Position numbers and translations under genes: made by a program. Source: Micromonospora cathayae (lineage in GTDB: Bacteria; Actinomycetota; Actinomycetes; Mycobacteriales; Micromonosporaceae). Taken from it: DNA of 64,000 nt. Every line of letters starts with the position of its first letter. Positions within the stretch are counted from its first letter, which is position 1. The stretch is from assembly GCF_028993575.1 (NCBI RefSeq), contig NZ_CP118615.1, forward strand, positions 4,369,001-4,433,000, in the 5' to 3' direction. Of the stretch, positions 24,656 through 33,310 are shown piece by piece. The notes under the pieces are model-generated. The model made no database searches, had not been told where the DNA came from, and was given only the letters and a program-made list of their open reading frames with translations.

Positions 24656-27600
24656 GTGGTCCACTCCCACCCGCACCAGGTCAGCCGACGGCAGGTCCTC
24701 CAGGCGTCCGCGATCGGCGCCGCCACGGTGGTCACCGCCGGCGCGCTGCCGGCCAGCGCCGCGACCGCCGCGCCCACCGCCGGCCCGACCGCCCCCGTCG
24801 TCGGTGCCGCCGATCCGGGCCCCGGCGGCACCGCCCCGGTACGACCGTTCCGGCTGCGGGACGTGACGCTCGGCGACGGCCTGTTCCAGGAGAAGCGCGA
24901 CCGCATGAAGGACTACCTGCGGCAGCTCGACGAACGGCGCTTCCTGGTGTTGTTCAACAACCAGGCCGGCCGGCCGAACCCGCCCGGGGTGACCGTACCC
25001 GGGGGCTGGGAGGACGGCGGGCTGCTCAGCGGCCACTGGGCCGGCCACGTCATGACGGCCCTGGCGCAGGGGTACGCCGACCTCGGCGAGCCGGTCTTCA
25101 AGCGCAAACTCGACTGGATGGTCGACGAACTCGCCGCCTGCCAGGCCGCGATCACCGCCCGGATCGGCCAGGACGACGGCGGTGGCGAGGACCCGGCCGA
25201 ACCGCCCGTCGGCCGGGTGCCGGGCCGCTTCGGAAGCGGACTGCGGTTCAACGGCCCGAGCGCGGCACAGTACGCGACCCTGCCCCAGGAGGCGATCAGC
25301 CAGCTCACCGAGTTCACCATCGCCGCCTGGGTGAACCTCGCCACCACCCAGAGCTGGACCCGGTTGTTCGACTTCGGTCAGAACAGCACCGTCAACATGT
25401 TCCTGACCCCGCGCGCCGGGGTGACCGGCAACGTGCCGAGGTTCGCCATCACCGTCGCCGGCAGCGGCGGGGAACAGCGCATCGACGGCACCGTGGCGCT
25501 ACCGACCAACCAGTGGGTGCACCTGGCCGTCACCCTGACCCAGCGCACCGGCACCCTCTACGTCAACGGTCAGCCGGCCGGCCAGAACCCGGCCGTCACC
25601 CTCACCCCGGCCAGCCTCGGCAACCCGGGCAACCGGTGGATCGGACGGTCCCAGTACGGCGACCCGTACCTGGACGCCACCGTCGACGAGTTCCACATCT
25701 TCGACCGGGCGTTGAGCGGGCCGGAGGTCCGGTCGCTGCTCGACTCGGCGGCCGGCACCACCGGCGGCGGGTCGATCGCCTGGTACCGGTTCGAGGAACC
25801 GGACGGTACGACGATCGTCGACGCCTCGCCCAACGGCCGGGACGGCGGCATCGTGGTCGGCGCCAGCGGCGGCGGCCCGCTCTGGACCCCGACCCATCCC
25901 GGCTACCTGGGGGCCATCCCGGAGGACGCGGTGCTGCGCCTCGGCCCACCCCGGTGGGCCGTCTACGGCAGCAACGCCGACACCAACACCTGGGCGCCGT
26001 GGTACACCCAGCACAAGATCATGCGAGGGCTGCTCGACGCGTACTACCACACCGACAACCCGACGGCCCTCGACGTGGTCGTCAAGATGGCGAACTGGGC
26101 CCACCTCGCGCTGACCGTCGGCGACAAGAACCATCCCGACTACGCCGGCCCGATCACCCGGGACGACCTGAACTACATGTGGGACCTCTACATCGCCGGC
26201 GAGACCGGGGGCGCGAACGAGGTGTTCCCCGAGATCTACGCGCTCACCGGTGACCGCCGGCACCTGGACACCGCGAAATGCTTCGACAACCGCGAATCCC
26301 TCTTCGGGGCCTGCGTCGAGAACCGTGACATCCTGGTGGTGACCCCGCAGAACAACCCCGGCCGCCGCCGCCCCGACCGGCTGCACGCCAACTCGCACGT
26401 GCCGCAGTTCGTCGGCTACCTGCGGATCTACGAGCACAGCGGGGAGGACGACTACCTGGCCGCCGCCCGGAACTTCTTCGGCATGGTCGTCCCGCACCGG
26501 ATGTACGCCAACGGCGGCACCGGCGGCAACTACCCCGGCTCCAACAACAACATCGAGCTGTTCCAGAACCGGGGCAACATCGCGAACTCGATCGCCCAGG
26601 GCGGCGCCGAGACCTGCACCACGTACAACCTGATGAAGCTGGCCCGCAACCTGTTCCTGCACGAGCACGACCCGGCGTACCTGGACTACTACGAGCGGGC
26701 CCTGCTCAACCAGATCCTCGGCTCCCGCGCCGACACCACCGACGTCAGCAACCCGCAGGTCACCTACTTCCAGCCGTTGACCCCGGGTGCCACCCGCAGC
26801 TACGGCAACATCGGCACCTGCTGCGGCGGCACCGGCGTGGAGAACCACACCAAGTACCAGGAGACGATCTACCTCAGGTCGGCCGACGGCGGGACGCTCT
26901 GGGTCAACCTGTACGCGGCCTCCACCCTGACCTGGGCCGAGCGGGGTTTCACCGTCGTCCAGGAGACCACCTACCCCCGGACGGACCACACCAGGCTCAC
27001 CGTGCACGGCAGCGGCCCGCTCGACCTCAAGCTGCGGGTACCCGGCTGGGTGCGCAGGGGCTTCCACGTCACCGTCAATGGCACCGCGCAGGACGTCGAG
27101 GCCCGGCCGGGCAGCTACCTGACGCTGGGCCGGACCTGGACGCCGGGCGACACCGTCGAGATCCGGATGCCGTTCAGCATCCGGATCGAGCGGGCCCCGG
27201 ACCGCCCGGACACCCAGTCGGTCTTCTGGGGGCCGCTCCTCCTGCAGATCCTCGGCAACCCGGGCGTCGGCAACTACCGCGAACTGTCCCTGTACCGCCA
27301 CCTGCGGCGGGACGGGGACTACTCCCGCTCGGCGATCACCCCGGCCGGTACCACGGCCGCCGGCGACGTCCTGTTCACCACGCACGGCTTCACCCTGCGT
27401 CCGTACCACGTCGGCGACACGCAGGCCGCCTCCTCGTACTTCCGGCGGGTCGAACCGACGGTCGTGTTCGGCTCCGTCGACACCGGGGTACCCAACCGGA
27501 AACGCGACGACGGCCTGCCCCGCTACGACGTCCCGGTGACCGGCGTCCCCACCCCCGGCACCGACGGGCCGACCTTCCTCGACCTGGTGTGGGACCAGGC

Positions 27601-28033
27601 CCCCTTCGCCACACACGACGCGTTCGTGGCGACGGTGACCCGGGTCGCCGAGGCGTTCGTCGCGGCCGGCGTGTTCACCCCGGCGGAGCAGGACCGCGTC
27701 GTCGACCACGCCACCCGGGCGGGGACGGAACTCGAACCGGACCGTCGATGGGCCGTCGAGGTCCGGGCCCGCACCCAGTACACCGGCGACAACGTCCACC
27801 TCGCCGTCACTGCCCGTAACGACGACACCGTGCCGCTCACCATCGAGCTGATCACCGCCTACGGCTCGCGGACGGTGCCCGACGTCCTGCCGGGGAAGGC
27901 CGCCTACCAGGCGTTCAACACCCGCACCTCGGCGGTACCGGCCGGCACCGCCACCGTCCGGATCACCGGAACGGTCGACGGCGCCACCGTGACCACCCAG
28001 CTCGAGACCGGGTACGCCGCGGCCAGCCGCTAG
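24656..28033 (+). CDS. Tat-exported GH146-like beta-L-arabinofuranosidase with inserted LamG domain
   Basis: The protein has about 1125 residues from GTG 24656. The N-terminus carries SRRQVLQ before a hydrophobic stretch, a Tat signal. The catalytic region belongs to the GH127/GH146 (DUF1680) superfamily, with E652-C654 (AETCTT) and C722-C723 (GTCCGG) as the zinc/nucleophile set. It is interrupted after about residue 170 (ACQAAI) by a LamG/concanavalin-like domain (about 188-410) and resumes at HPGYLGAIPE. Two C-terminal beta domains and the about 90-residue shared module (1030-1125) follow. It should remove beta-L-arabinofuranosyl residues outside the cell; family choice between GH146 and GH127 is by overall similarity only. 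Confidence 0.85.
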   Translation: MVHSHPHQVSRRQVLQASAIGAATVVTAGALPASAATAAPTAGPTAPVVGAADPGPGGTAPVRPFRLRDVTLGDGLFQEKRDRMKDYLRQLDERRFLVLFNNQAGRPNPPGVTVPGGWEDGGLLSGHWAGHVMTALAQGYADLGEPVFKRKLDWMVDELAACQAAITARIGQDDGGGEDPAEPPVGRVPGRFGSGLRFNGPSAAQYATLPQEAISQLTEFTIAAWVNLATTQSWTRLFDFGQNSTVNMFLTPRAGVTGNVPRFAITVAGSGGEQRIDGTVALPTNQWVHLAVTLTQRTGTLYVNGQPAGQNPAVTLTPASLGNPGNRWIGRSQYGDPYLDATVDEFHIFDRALSGPEVRSLLDSAAGTTGGGSIAWYRFEEPDGTTIVDASPNGRDGGIVVGASGGGPLWTPTHPGYLGAIPEDAVLRLGPPRWAVYGSNADTNTWAPWYTQHKIMRGLLDAYYHTDNPTALDVVVKMANWAHLALTVGDKNHPDYAGPITRDDLNYMWDLYIAGETGGANEVFPEIYALTGDRRHLDTAKCFDNRESLFGACVENRDILVVTPQNNPGRRRPDRLHANSHVPQFVGYLRIYEHSGEDDYLAAARNFFGMVVPHRMYANGGTGGNYPGSNNNIELFQNRGNIANSIAQGGAETCTTYNLMKLARNLFLHEHDPAYLDYYERALLNQILGSRADTTDVSNPQVTYFQPLTPGATRSYGNIGTCCGGTGVENHTKYQETIYLRSADGGTLWVNLYAASTLTWAERGFTVVQETTYPRTDHTRLTVHGSGPLDLKLRVPGWVRRGFHVTVNGTAQDVEARPGSYLTLGRTWTPGDTVEIRMPFSIRIERAPDRPDTQSVFWGPLLLQILGNPGVGNYRELSLYRHLRRDGDYSRSAITPAGTTAAGDVLFTTHGFTLRPYHVGDTQAASSYFRRVEPTVVFGSVDTGVPNRKRDDGLPRYDVPVTGVPTPGTDGPTFLDLVWDQAPFATHDAFVATVTRVAEAFVAAGVFTPAEQDRVVDHATRAGTELEPDRRWAVEVRARTQYTGDNVHLAVTARNDDTVPLTIELITAYGSRTVPDVLPGKAAYQAFNTRTSAVPAGTATVRITGTVDGATVTTQLETGYAAASR

Positions 28034-28039
28034 CCACGG

Positions 28040-28058
28040 CCCGGGGGGCCGCCCCGGG
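28040..28058 (+). terminator. Short GC hairpin at operon end
   Basis: CCCGGGG pairs with CCCCGGG over a 5-nt loop, 6 bases after the stop at 28033. A short but strong stem, the likely end of the enzyme operon. The remaining region to 28349 carries operator-like elements (for example TTTCAAGGTGTTTCGG near 28106-28121 and the box at 28240). Confidence 0.5.
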
Positions 28059-28239
28059 TGCCTGACAGGTCCGCCAGACCGCCCCTCCGGGCCGCCGACA
28101 CCCCTTTCAAGGTGTTTCGGCAGTCGGGTGGGGCGGTGCTCCTTCCGGGAGCAGGACGCACGACGGCTCCGTGTACTGTTCGACCCAGGTAGTGGGGACG
28201 GGGGATAATCCACCGGGCGGCCAGGGCAGCGAAACGCCG

Positions 28240-28255
28240 CCGAAAACGCTTGCGG
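28240..28255. promoter_or_regulatory. CCGAAA-N4-TTGCGG operator box before the third LacI
   Basis: CCGAAA-ACGC-TTGCGG is one base from the perfect CCGAAA-N4-TTTCGG form found at 6763. It lies 95 bases before the third LacI start, consistent with autoregulation by the same regulator family. Confidence 0.55.
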
Positions 28256-28349
28256 GATGTACTCGTCCCGGAGGTGTTCGTCGCCGCCACCTCCGGGGCG
28301 GCCCGTCGCCGCGCGCCACACCCGTGCCGGTCGCTGGGAGGAGCACCAC

Positions 28350-29378
28350 ATGACCACCGAGCCCGAGATCCCCGCCAACCGCACACCCACGCTCACCGAC
28401 GTCGCCAAGCTCGCCGGCGTGTCGGTGGCGACCGCGTCCAAGGCCATCAACGGGCGGGGCGAGGTCAGGGCGACCACCAGGGTCCGGGTGCTGGAGGCGG
28501 CGGAGTTGCTGTCCTTCGCGCCGAACGCCCTGGCCCGTGGCCTGCTCAGTGGCCGGACCGGCACCGTCGGCCTGCTGACCAGTGACCTGGAGGGGCGCTT
28601 CTCGATCCCGATCCTGATGGGCGCGGAGGACGCCTTCGGCGCGGGGCAGGTCTCGGTGTTCCTGTGTGACGCGCGCGGCGACGCGATCAGGGAGCAGCAC
28701 CACGTACGGGCGCTGCTGTCCCGACGCGTGGACGGACTGATCGTGGTCGGTTCCCGGACCGACCCCCGTCCACCGCTGGTCGGCAACATCCCGGTGCCGG
28801 TCGTCTACGTCTACGCCCCCTCCGCGAACCCGAACGACGTCTCGATCACGGTCGACAACGTGGGCGGGGGGCGACTCGCCGTCGAGCACCTGCTGGCCTG
28901 CGGGCGGCGCAGCATCGCGCACATCACCGGTGAGGTCGGCTTCCAGGCGGCCCGGGACCGGGCCGAGGGGGCGGCGGCGGCCCTCGCCGACGCGGGCCTG
29001 ACCCTGGTCGGTGACCGGCCGTACTTCGGGTCGTGGGACGAGTCCTGGGGCCGGGCCGCCGCGCACATGGTCGTCGAGCGGCACAGCGACGTCGACGCGA
29101 TCTTCTGCGGCAGCGACCAGATCGCCCGGGGCGTCCTGGACGCGCTCCGTGACCTGGGCCGGGACGTGCCGGGAGCGATCTCGGTGATCGGCTTCGACAA
29201 CTGGGAGGCCATCTCCGCCGATTCCCGGCCCCGGCTGACCAGCATCGACATGAACCTCAAGCGCCTCGGCGCGGTGGCCGGCCAGCGGCTCTTCGAGGCC
29301 ATCGACGGGTCGGTGTCCCGGTCGGAGGAGTTTCCCGGCCGGCTCGTGATGCGCGAGTCGACCCTGCCACTCGGCTGA
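28350..29378 (+). CDS. LacI family transcriptional regulator (third)
   Basis: The 342-residue protein starts at ATG 28350 behind GGGAGGAGC. HTH TLTDVAKLAGVSVATASKA and a full sensor domain with FCGSDQ and GFDNWEA. It is strongly related to LacI 2 (7976-9007) across both domains, so the two arose by duplication and may read similar operators with different effectors. It stands at the right edge of the arabinoside locus and is followed by a hairpin terminator, so it is probably monocistronic. Confidence 0.88.
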   Translation: MTTEPEIPANRTPTLTDVAKLAGVSVATASKAINGRGEVRATTRVRVLEAAELLSFAPNALARGLLSGRTGTVGLLTSDLEGRFSIPILMGAEDAFGAGQVSVFLCDARGDAIREQHHVRALLSRRVDGLIVVGSRTDPRPPLVGNIPVPVVYVYAPSANPNDVSITVDNVGGGRLAVEHLLACGRRSIAHITGEVGFQAARDRAEGAAAALADAGLTLVGDRPYFGSWDESWGRAAAHMVVERHSDVDAIFCGSDQIARGVLDALRDLGRDVPGAISVIGFDNWEAISADSRPRLTSIDMNLKRLGAVAGQRLFEAIDGSVSRSEEFPGRLVMRESTLPLG

Positions 29379-29382
29379 CACC

Positions 29383-29410
29383 CCGGCCCGACGGCGCGCC
29401 GACGGGCCGG
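29383..29410 (+). terminator. Hairpin terminator after the third LacI
   Basis: CCGGCCCG pairs with CGGGCCGG and encloses a smaller CGGC/GCCG stem, starting 4 bases after the stop. Marks the right boundary of the glycan locus. Confidence 0.65.
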
Positions 29411-29492
29411 GCGGCGGGGCCGTCCCGAGCTGCGACCCGTACGCCGATCCACTATGGTCAGCTGCATTTGTCGGCAGTGGAGGGAACGTCAC

Positions 29493-30071
29493 GTGCGTAA
29501 CATCGTCTACACCTGTTTCATGTCACTCGACGGTGTCGTGGACTCCCCGGGCGGCGGCCCGGGTGAGGACCACCGCAACGCCGGTTGGGCCGTCAACGAC
29601 ATCGAGTTCGTGCCCGAGGCGTTCGCCCTGAAGGGCGAGGAGCTCGCGGACACCACGGCGCTGCTGTTCGGCCGGCACAGCTACCAGGCGTTCGCGCCGG
29701 TCTGGTGCGGCTCGGAGGACCACGCCGACTACCAGGACCTGCCCAAGTACGTCCTGTCGAGCACGCTGTCCGAGGACGACCTGGTGAAGGACTGGGGGCC
29801 GACGACGATCCTGCGTTCCATCGACGACATCGTCGAGCTCAAGAAGGGCGAGGGCGGCGCGATCTTCATCCACGGCAGCGCGGAGCTGGCCCGCAGCCTG
29901 TCCGACGCCGGTCTGATCGACCGGTACCACCTCCTGGTCTTCCCGGTGCTGCTCGGCGGCGGCAAGAGCCTGTTCAGCGAGGCGGACAAGAACAGGCAGC
30001 TGCTGAGCCTGCGGGAGTCCGAGTCCTACTCGAACGGCATCGTCAAGCTGGTCTACGACGTCGTCGGCTGA
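29493..30071 (+). CDS. Dihydrofolate reductase / RibD C-terminal family protein
   Basis: The 192-residue protein starts at GTG 29493, seven bases after GTGGAGGGA. The MSLDGVVDSPGGG start, the LLFGRHSYQAF motif and the C-terminal FPVLLGGGKSLF motif are those of the RibD C-terminal/dihydrofolate-reductase-like fold, which binds NADPH. Most members are uncharacterised reductases and not true folate enzymes. It stands alone between two terminators. Confidence 0.88.
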   Translation: MRNIVYTCFMSLDGVVDSPGGGPGEDHRNAGWAVNDIEFVPEAFALKGEELADTTALLFGRHSYQAFAPVWCGSEDHADYQDLPKYVLSSTLSEDDLVKDWGPTTILRSIDDIVELKKGEGGAIFIHGSAELARSLSDAGLIDRYHLLVFPVLLGGGKSLFSEADKNRQLLSLRESESYSNGIVKLVYDVVG

Positions 30072-30073
30072 CC

Positions 30074-30119
30074 CCGGCGGCCCCTGCCGTCCGACAACCG
30101 GCGGCAGGGGCCCCGCCGG
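30074..30119 (+). terminator. Hairpin terminator after the reductase gene
   Basis: CCGGCGGCCCCTGCCG pairs with CGGCAGGGGCCCCGCCGG with a two-base bulge and a loop of about 12 nt, immediately after the stop. Confidence 0.7.
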
Positions 30120-30417
30120 ACGGTCATCCGGCCCGCCGTCAGCCACTCCTGGACGGCATCGGCGTGCGGCGACAGCCGTCGGCCGTGACCGCGATCCGGG
30201 GACCGTTTTCATAACGCTGTGGCCTGCCGTCCCGCTACCCACCGTGGTCGCGGCTACTCCCACCTGCGCGTTCCGGCCGGGCGTCGGCGGCCCTGCGCGC
30301 CATCGGCACCGGTCCGGGGGATTGTCTACCGAGATCAGCTCTGACATCCTCCACCTCGGACGCTGCCAGTGACGGCCGCCAATCCGGCGTCGAACTGTGG
30401 CGGCAGGAGGGACCCTC
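30120..30417. other. Intergenic leader of the beta-propeller gene
   Basis: About 300 bases without a convincing gene. A slightly AT-richer patch (TTTTCATAACG near 30207-30217) may hold a promoter. AGGAGGGA just before the GTG at 30418 is the ribosome site of the next gene. No operator of the CCGAAA type was seen here. Confidence 0.35.
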
Positions 30418-33231
30418 GTGAAGCGCAGACGTCGCCACCTACTCGCAGGACTAGCGGTAGGCGCCCTCGTGGCCACGACCGGCTTCGCCGGCATCCACTT
30501 CGCCGGGGCCGAGGTCGCACCCGCCGCCGCCCCCGGCGGCGGCGAGATGCCGGGCCGGCTCGGCGCCCACCTCCAGCAGCTGCACCAGGCGGTGCCCGGC
30601 AACTCCGGCATGTCGCCGGAAGGGCCGGGCAACGCCGCCCAGCAGGAGTTCCTGGAACGCGCCTACCCGGCCGACTCGATCAGCATCGCCCAGATGGACC
30701 GCTCGAAGGACGCCTTCGCCAAGGCCGAGCAGCGCAGCGGCAACGCCGCGGCCCGGGGGACGTCGGCCAACCAGTGGACGAACGTCGGCCCGAGCGAGGC
30801 GCTGTACCCGTTCACCGAGCTGCGCAACGCCTACAACTACGTGCCCAACGAGTACGTCGCCGGTGGTCGGGTCACCTCGATCGACATCGCCCCGGACTGC
30901 AAGCCGCTGCTCTGCCGGGCGTACGTCACCCCGGCCGGCGGCGGCGTGTGGGGCACCCTCAACATCCTCGCCCCGCAGCCCAACTGGATCTACCTCGGCG
31001 GGCCGCTCGGCATCAACGCCGCCGGCGCGGTGGTCATCGACCGTAACGACCCGACCGGGCTGACCGTCTACGTCGGCACCGGCGAGGCGAACACCTGCGC
31101 CTCCGGCTGCGTCGCCGGCGTCGGCCTCTACAAGTCCACCAACGGTGGCCTGACCTGGCAGGGCCCGCTCGGCAAGGACTCCCTCGCCGGCAAGGGCATC
31201 GGCGAGATCACCATCAAGCCGGGCGACCCGAAGACCCTCTACGTCGCCACCACCACCGCGCTGCGGGGCATGTCCAGCTCCTGCTGCACCGGCGTGACCC
31301 GCCCGGTTCCGGACGCCGCCAAGTGGGGACTCTACAAGTCCACCGACGGCGGCAAGCGGTGGTCGTTCGTGCACAACGGCTCGGCCAACGCCACCGAGTG
31401 CACCGGCAGCGCCGCCGAGTGGAACAACACCGCCGCCTGCTCGCCGCGCGGCGTCCGCTACGTCAAGCTCGACCCCAGCAACCCCGAGATCGTGTACGCC
31501 GCCTCGTACGCCCGGGGCGTCTGGCGCTCGCCGGACGGCGGCACCACCTGGACCCAGATCAAGGACTCGCTGAACCGGGCCGTGTTCCAGACCCGGCCGG
31601 CCATCGACGTCACCAGGCTGCCCAACGGCAAGACCCGGATGTACGTCTACGAGGGCAACATCGGCAACCCGTACTCGCGGCTGTTCCGCAGTGACGACGT
31701 GGCCACCGGCGCGCCCACCTTCACCGACCTGTCCAGCTCGAACCCGGCCGACCCGGGCTACGCCACCTACAACCAGTGCACCGGGCAGTGCTGGTACGAC
31801 GTGTTCGTGCACACCCCGAAGGGGCACCCGGACATCGTCTACACCGGTGGGTCGTACGTCTACGGTGAGACCATCGCCCACAAGCGGGCCGTGGTGCTCT
31901 CCACCGACGCCGGGGTCAGCGGCACCGACATGACCTACGACGGCACCGACGAGCTGCACCCCAACGGCCTGCACCCGGACCAGCACGCGCTGGTCACCCG
32001 ACCGGGCAACCCGTACCAGTTCTTCGAGGCCAGCGACGGCGGCGTGATGCGCTCCAACGGCCGGTTCGTGGACCGGTCGGCCTGGTGCGACAACCCGGAC
32101 CGGGGGCTGACCACGCAGGCCCAGAAGGACCGCTGCAAGCAGATGCTGTCCCGGATCCCGGAGAAGCTCGACGGCATCAACAAGGGCATGTCGACGTTGC
32201 AGTACATCAGCCTCTCGGTGAGCCCGCACGACCACACCCTGCTCCAGGGCGGCACCCAGGACAACGGCACCTGGGAGAACAAGGGCCAGCGCAAGCGCTG
32301 GGTCAACACGATGATCGGTGACGGCGGCCAGTCCGGCTTCGACGTGGGCCGGCCGGAGTTCCGGTTCCACACCTTCTTCGACGCCACCCCCGAGGTGAAC
32401 TTCAACAACGGGGACGTCGCCGACTGGATCACCGTCTCCGACCCGATCTTCGGGCACCCGGGCACGCTGTTCTACGCCCCGCACATCAGCGACCCGAAGG
32501 TCAGCGGCACCATGTTCGCCGGCACCGGCCGCACCGTCTACCGGACCAAGACGTTCGGGCTGGGGGACCGGTCGATCGAGGAGGCCAACCGGATCTGCAA
32601 CTCCTGGAACGGCACCTACGAGGACGTCTGCGGTGACTGGGAGGAGTTGGGTGCCACCCGGCTCACCGACGCCGCCTGGGGTGACCGGGCCGGCGGCGCG
32701 GTGTCGGTGGTCGAGCGGGTCGCCACCGACTCGTCGACCGCGTACGCGGCCACCAGCACCGGCCGGGTCTTCGTCAGTCACAACGTGGACGCCGAGCCGG
32801 CGTCGGCGGTGACCTGGACCCGGATCGACACGCCGACCACGCCGAACCGGTTCGTCACCGGCATCCACGTCGACCCGGCCAACCCGAACCGGATGTGGAT
32901 CTCGTACAGCGGCTTCAACTCGAACACCCCGACCACGCTGGGGCACGCGTTCGAGGTGACCGTGGCCGGTGCCGGCGCGACCTGGGTGAACCGGTCGTAC
33001 GACTTCGGTGACCAGCCGATCACCGACCTGGTCCGCGACGACGTCACCGGTGACCTGTACGCGGCCACCGACTTCGGCGTGCTGAAGCTGCGCAAGGGGT
33101 CGACGACCTGGGTGAAGGCGGCCGGCGGCATGCCGAACGTCGAGGTCGCCGGCCTGACCATCGTGCCGGGCAAGCGGATCCTCTACGCCGCCTCGCACGG
33201 GCTGTCCGCCTGGCAGCTCACCCTCGGCTAG
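30418..33231 (+). CDS. Secreted BNR/sortilin-type beta-propeller protein
   Basis: The 937-residue protein starts at GTG 30418 behind AGGAGG. It has a signal peptide (basic KRRRRH, then a hydrophobic core, to about residue 35). The body holds several Asp-box-like turns, for example STNGGLTW near residue 240, STDGGKRW near 308 and SPDGGTTW near 371. These are typical of VPS10/sortilin, sialidase and GH74-like propellers. Its cysteines (SSCCTG, NACSPRG-like segments) suggest extracellular disulfides. Sialidase RIP motif and GH74 catalytic pair could not be assigned, so an enzymatic role is open. It could equally be a binding scaffold. Confidence 0.75.
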   Translation: MKRRRRHLLAGLAVGALVATTGFAGIHFAGAEVAPAAAPGGGEMPGRLGAHLQQLHQAVPGNSGMSPEGPGNAAQQEFLERAYPADSISIAQMDRSKDAFAKAEQRSGNAAARGTSANQWTNVGPSEALYPFTELRNAYNYVPNEYVAGGRVTSIDIAPDCKPLLCRAYVTPAGGGVWGTLNILAPQPNWIYLGGPLGINAAGAVVIDRNDPTGLTVYVGTGEANTCASGCVAGVGLYKSTNGGLTWQGPLGKDSLAGKGIGEITIKPGDPKTLYVATTTALRGMSSSCCTGVTRPVPDAAKWGLYKSTDGGKRWSFVHNGSANATECTGSAAEWNNTAACSPRGVRYVKLDPSNPEIVYAASYARGVWRSPDGGTTWTQIKDSLNRAVFQTRPAIDVTRLPNGKTRMYVYEGNIGNPYSRLFRSDDVATGAPTFTDLSSSNPADPGYATYNQCTGQCWYDVFVHTPKGHPDIVYTGGSYVYGETIAHKRAVVLSTDAGVSGTDMTYDGTDELHPNGLHPDQHALVTRPGNPYQFFEASDGGVMRSNGRFVDRSAWCDNPDRGLTTQAQKDRCKQMLSRIPEKLDGINKGMSTLQYISLSVSPHDHTLLQGGTQDNGTWENKGQRKRWVNTMIGDGGQSGFDVGRPEFRFHTFFDATPEVNFNNGDVADWITVSDPIFGHPGTLFYAPHISDPKVSGTMFAGTGRTVYRTKTFGLGDRSIEEANRICNSWNGTYEDVCGDWEELGATRLTDAAWGDRAGGAVSVVERVATDSSTAYAATSTGRVFVSHNVDAEPASAVTWTRIDTPTTPNRFVTGIHVDPANPNRMWISYSGFNSNTPTTLGHAFEVTVAGAGATWVNRSYDFGDQPITDLVRDDVTGDLYAATDFGVLKLRKGSTTWVKAAGGMPNVEVAGLTIVPGKRILYAASHGLSAWQLTLG

Positions 33232-33259
33232 GCGGTAGACGATCATCGGTAGCAACCGG

Positions 33260-33287
33260 GTGGGGGGCCGCGCGAGCGGCCCCCCAC
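33260..33287 (+). terminator. Perfect hairpin terminator after the beta-propeller gene
   Basis: GTGGGGGGCCGC pairs perfectly with its complement around a GCGA tetraloop. The GTG of the left arm is an in-frame start for the next permease, but a terminator stem is a poor start site; this shifts the likely start to 33311. Confidence 0.75.
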
Positions 33288-33310
33288 CGCTGCCCGGGGG
33301 CGCGCTGCGG

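Noticed and set aside
30418-33231. Sialidase or GH74 xyloglucanase call
   Set aside because: Asp boxes alone do not show catalysis; the FRIP motif and the catalytic Asp pair could not be assigned.
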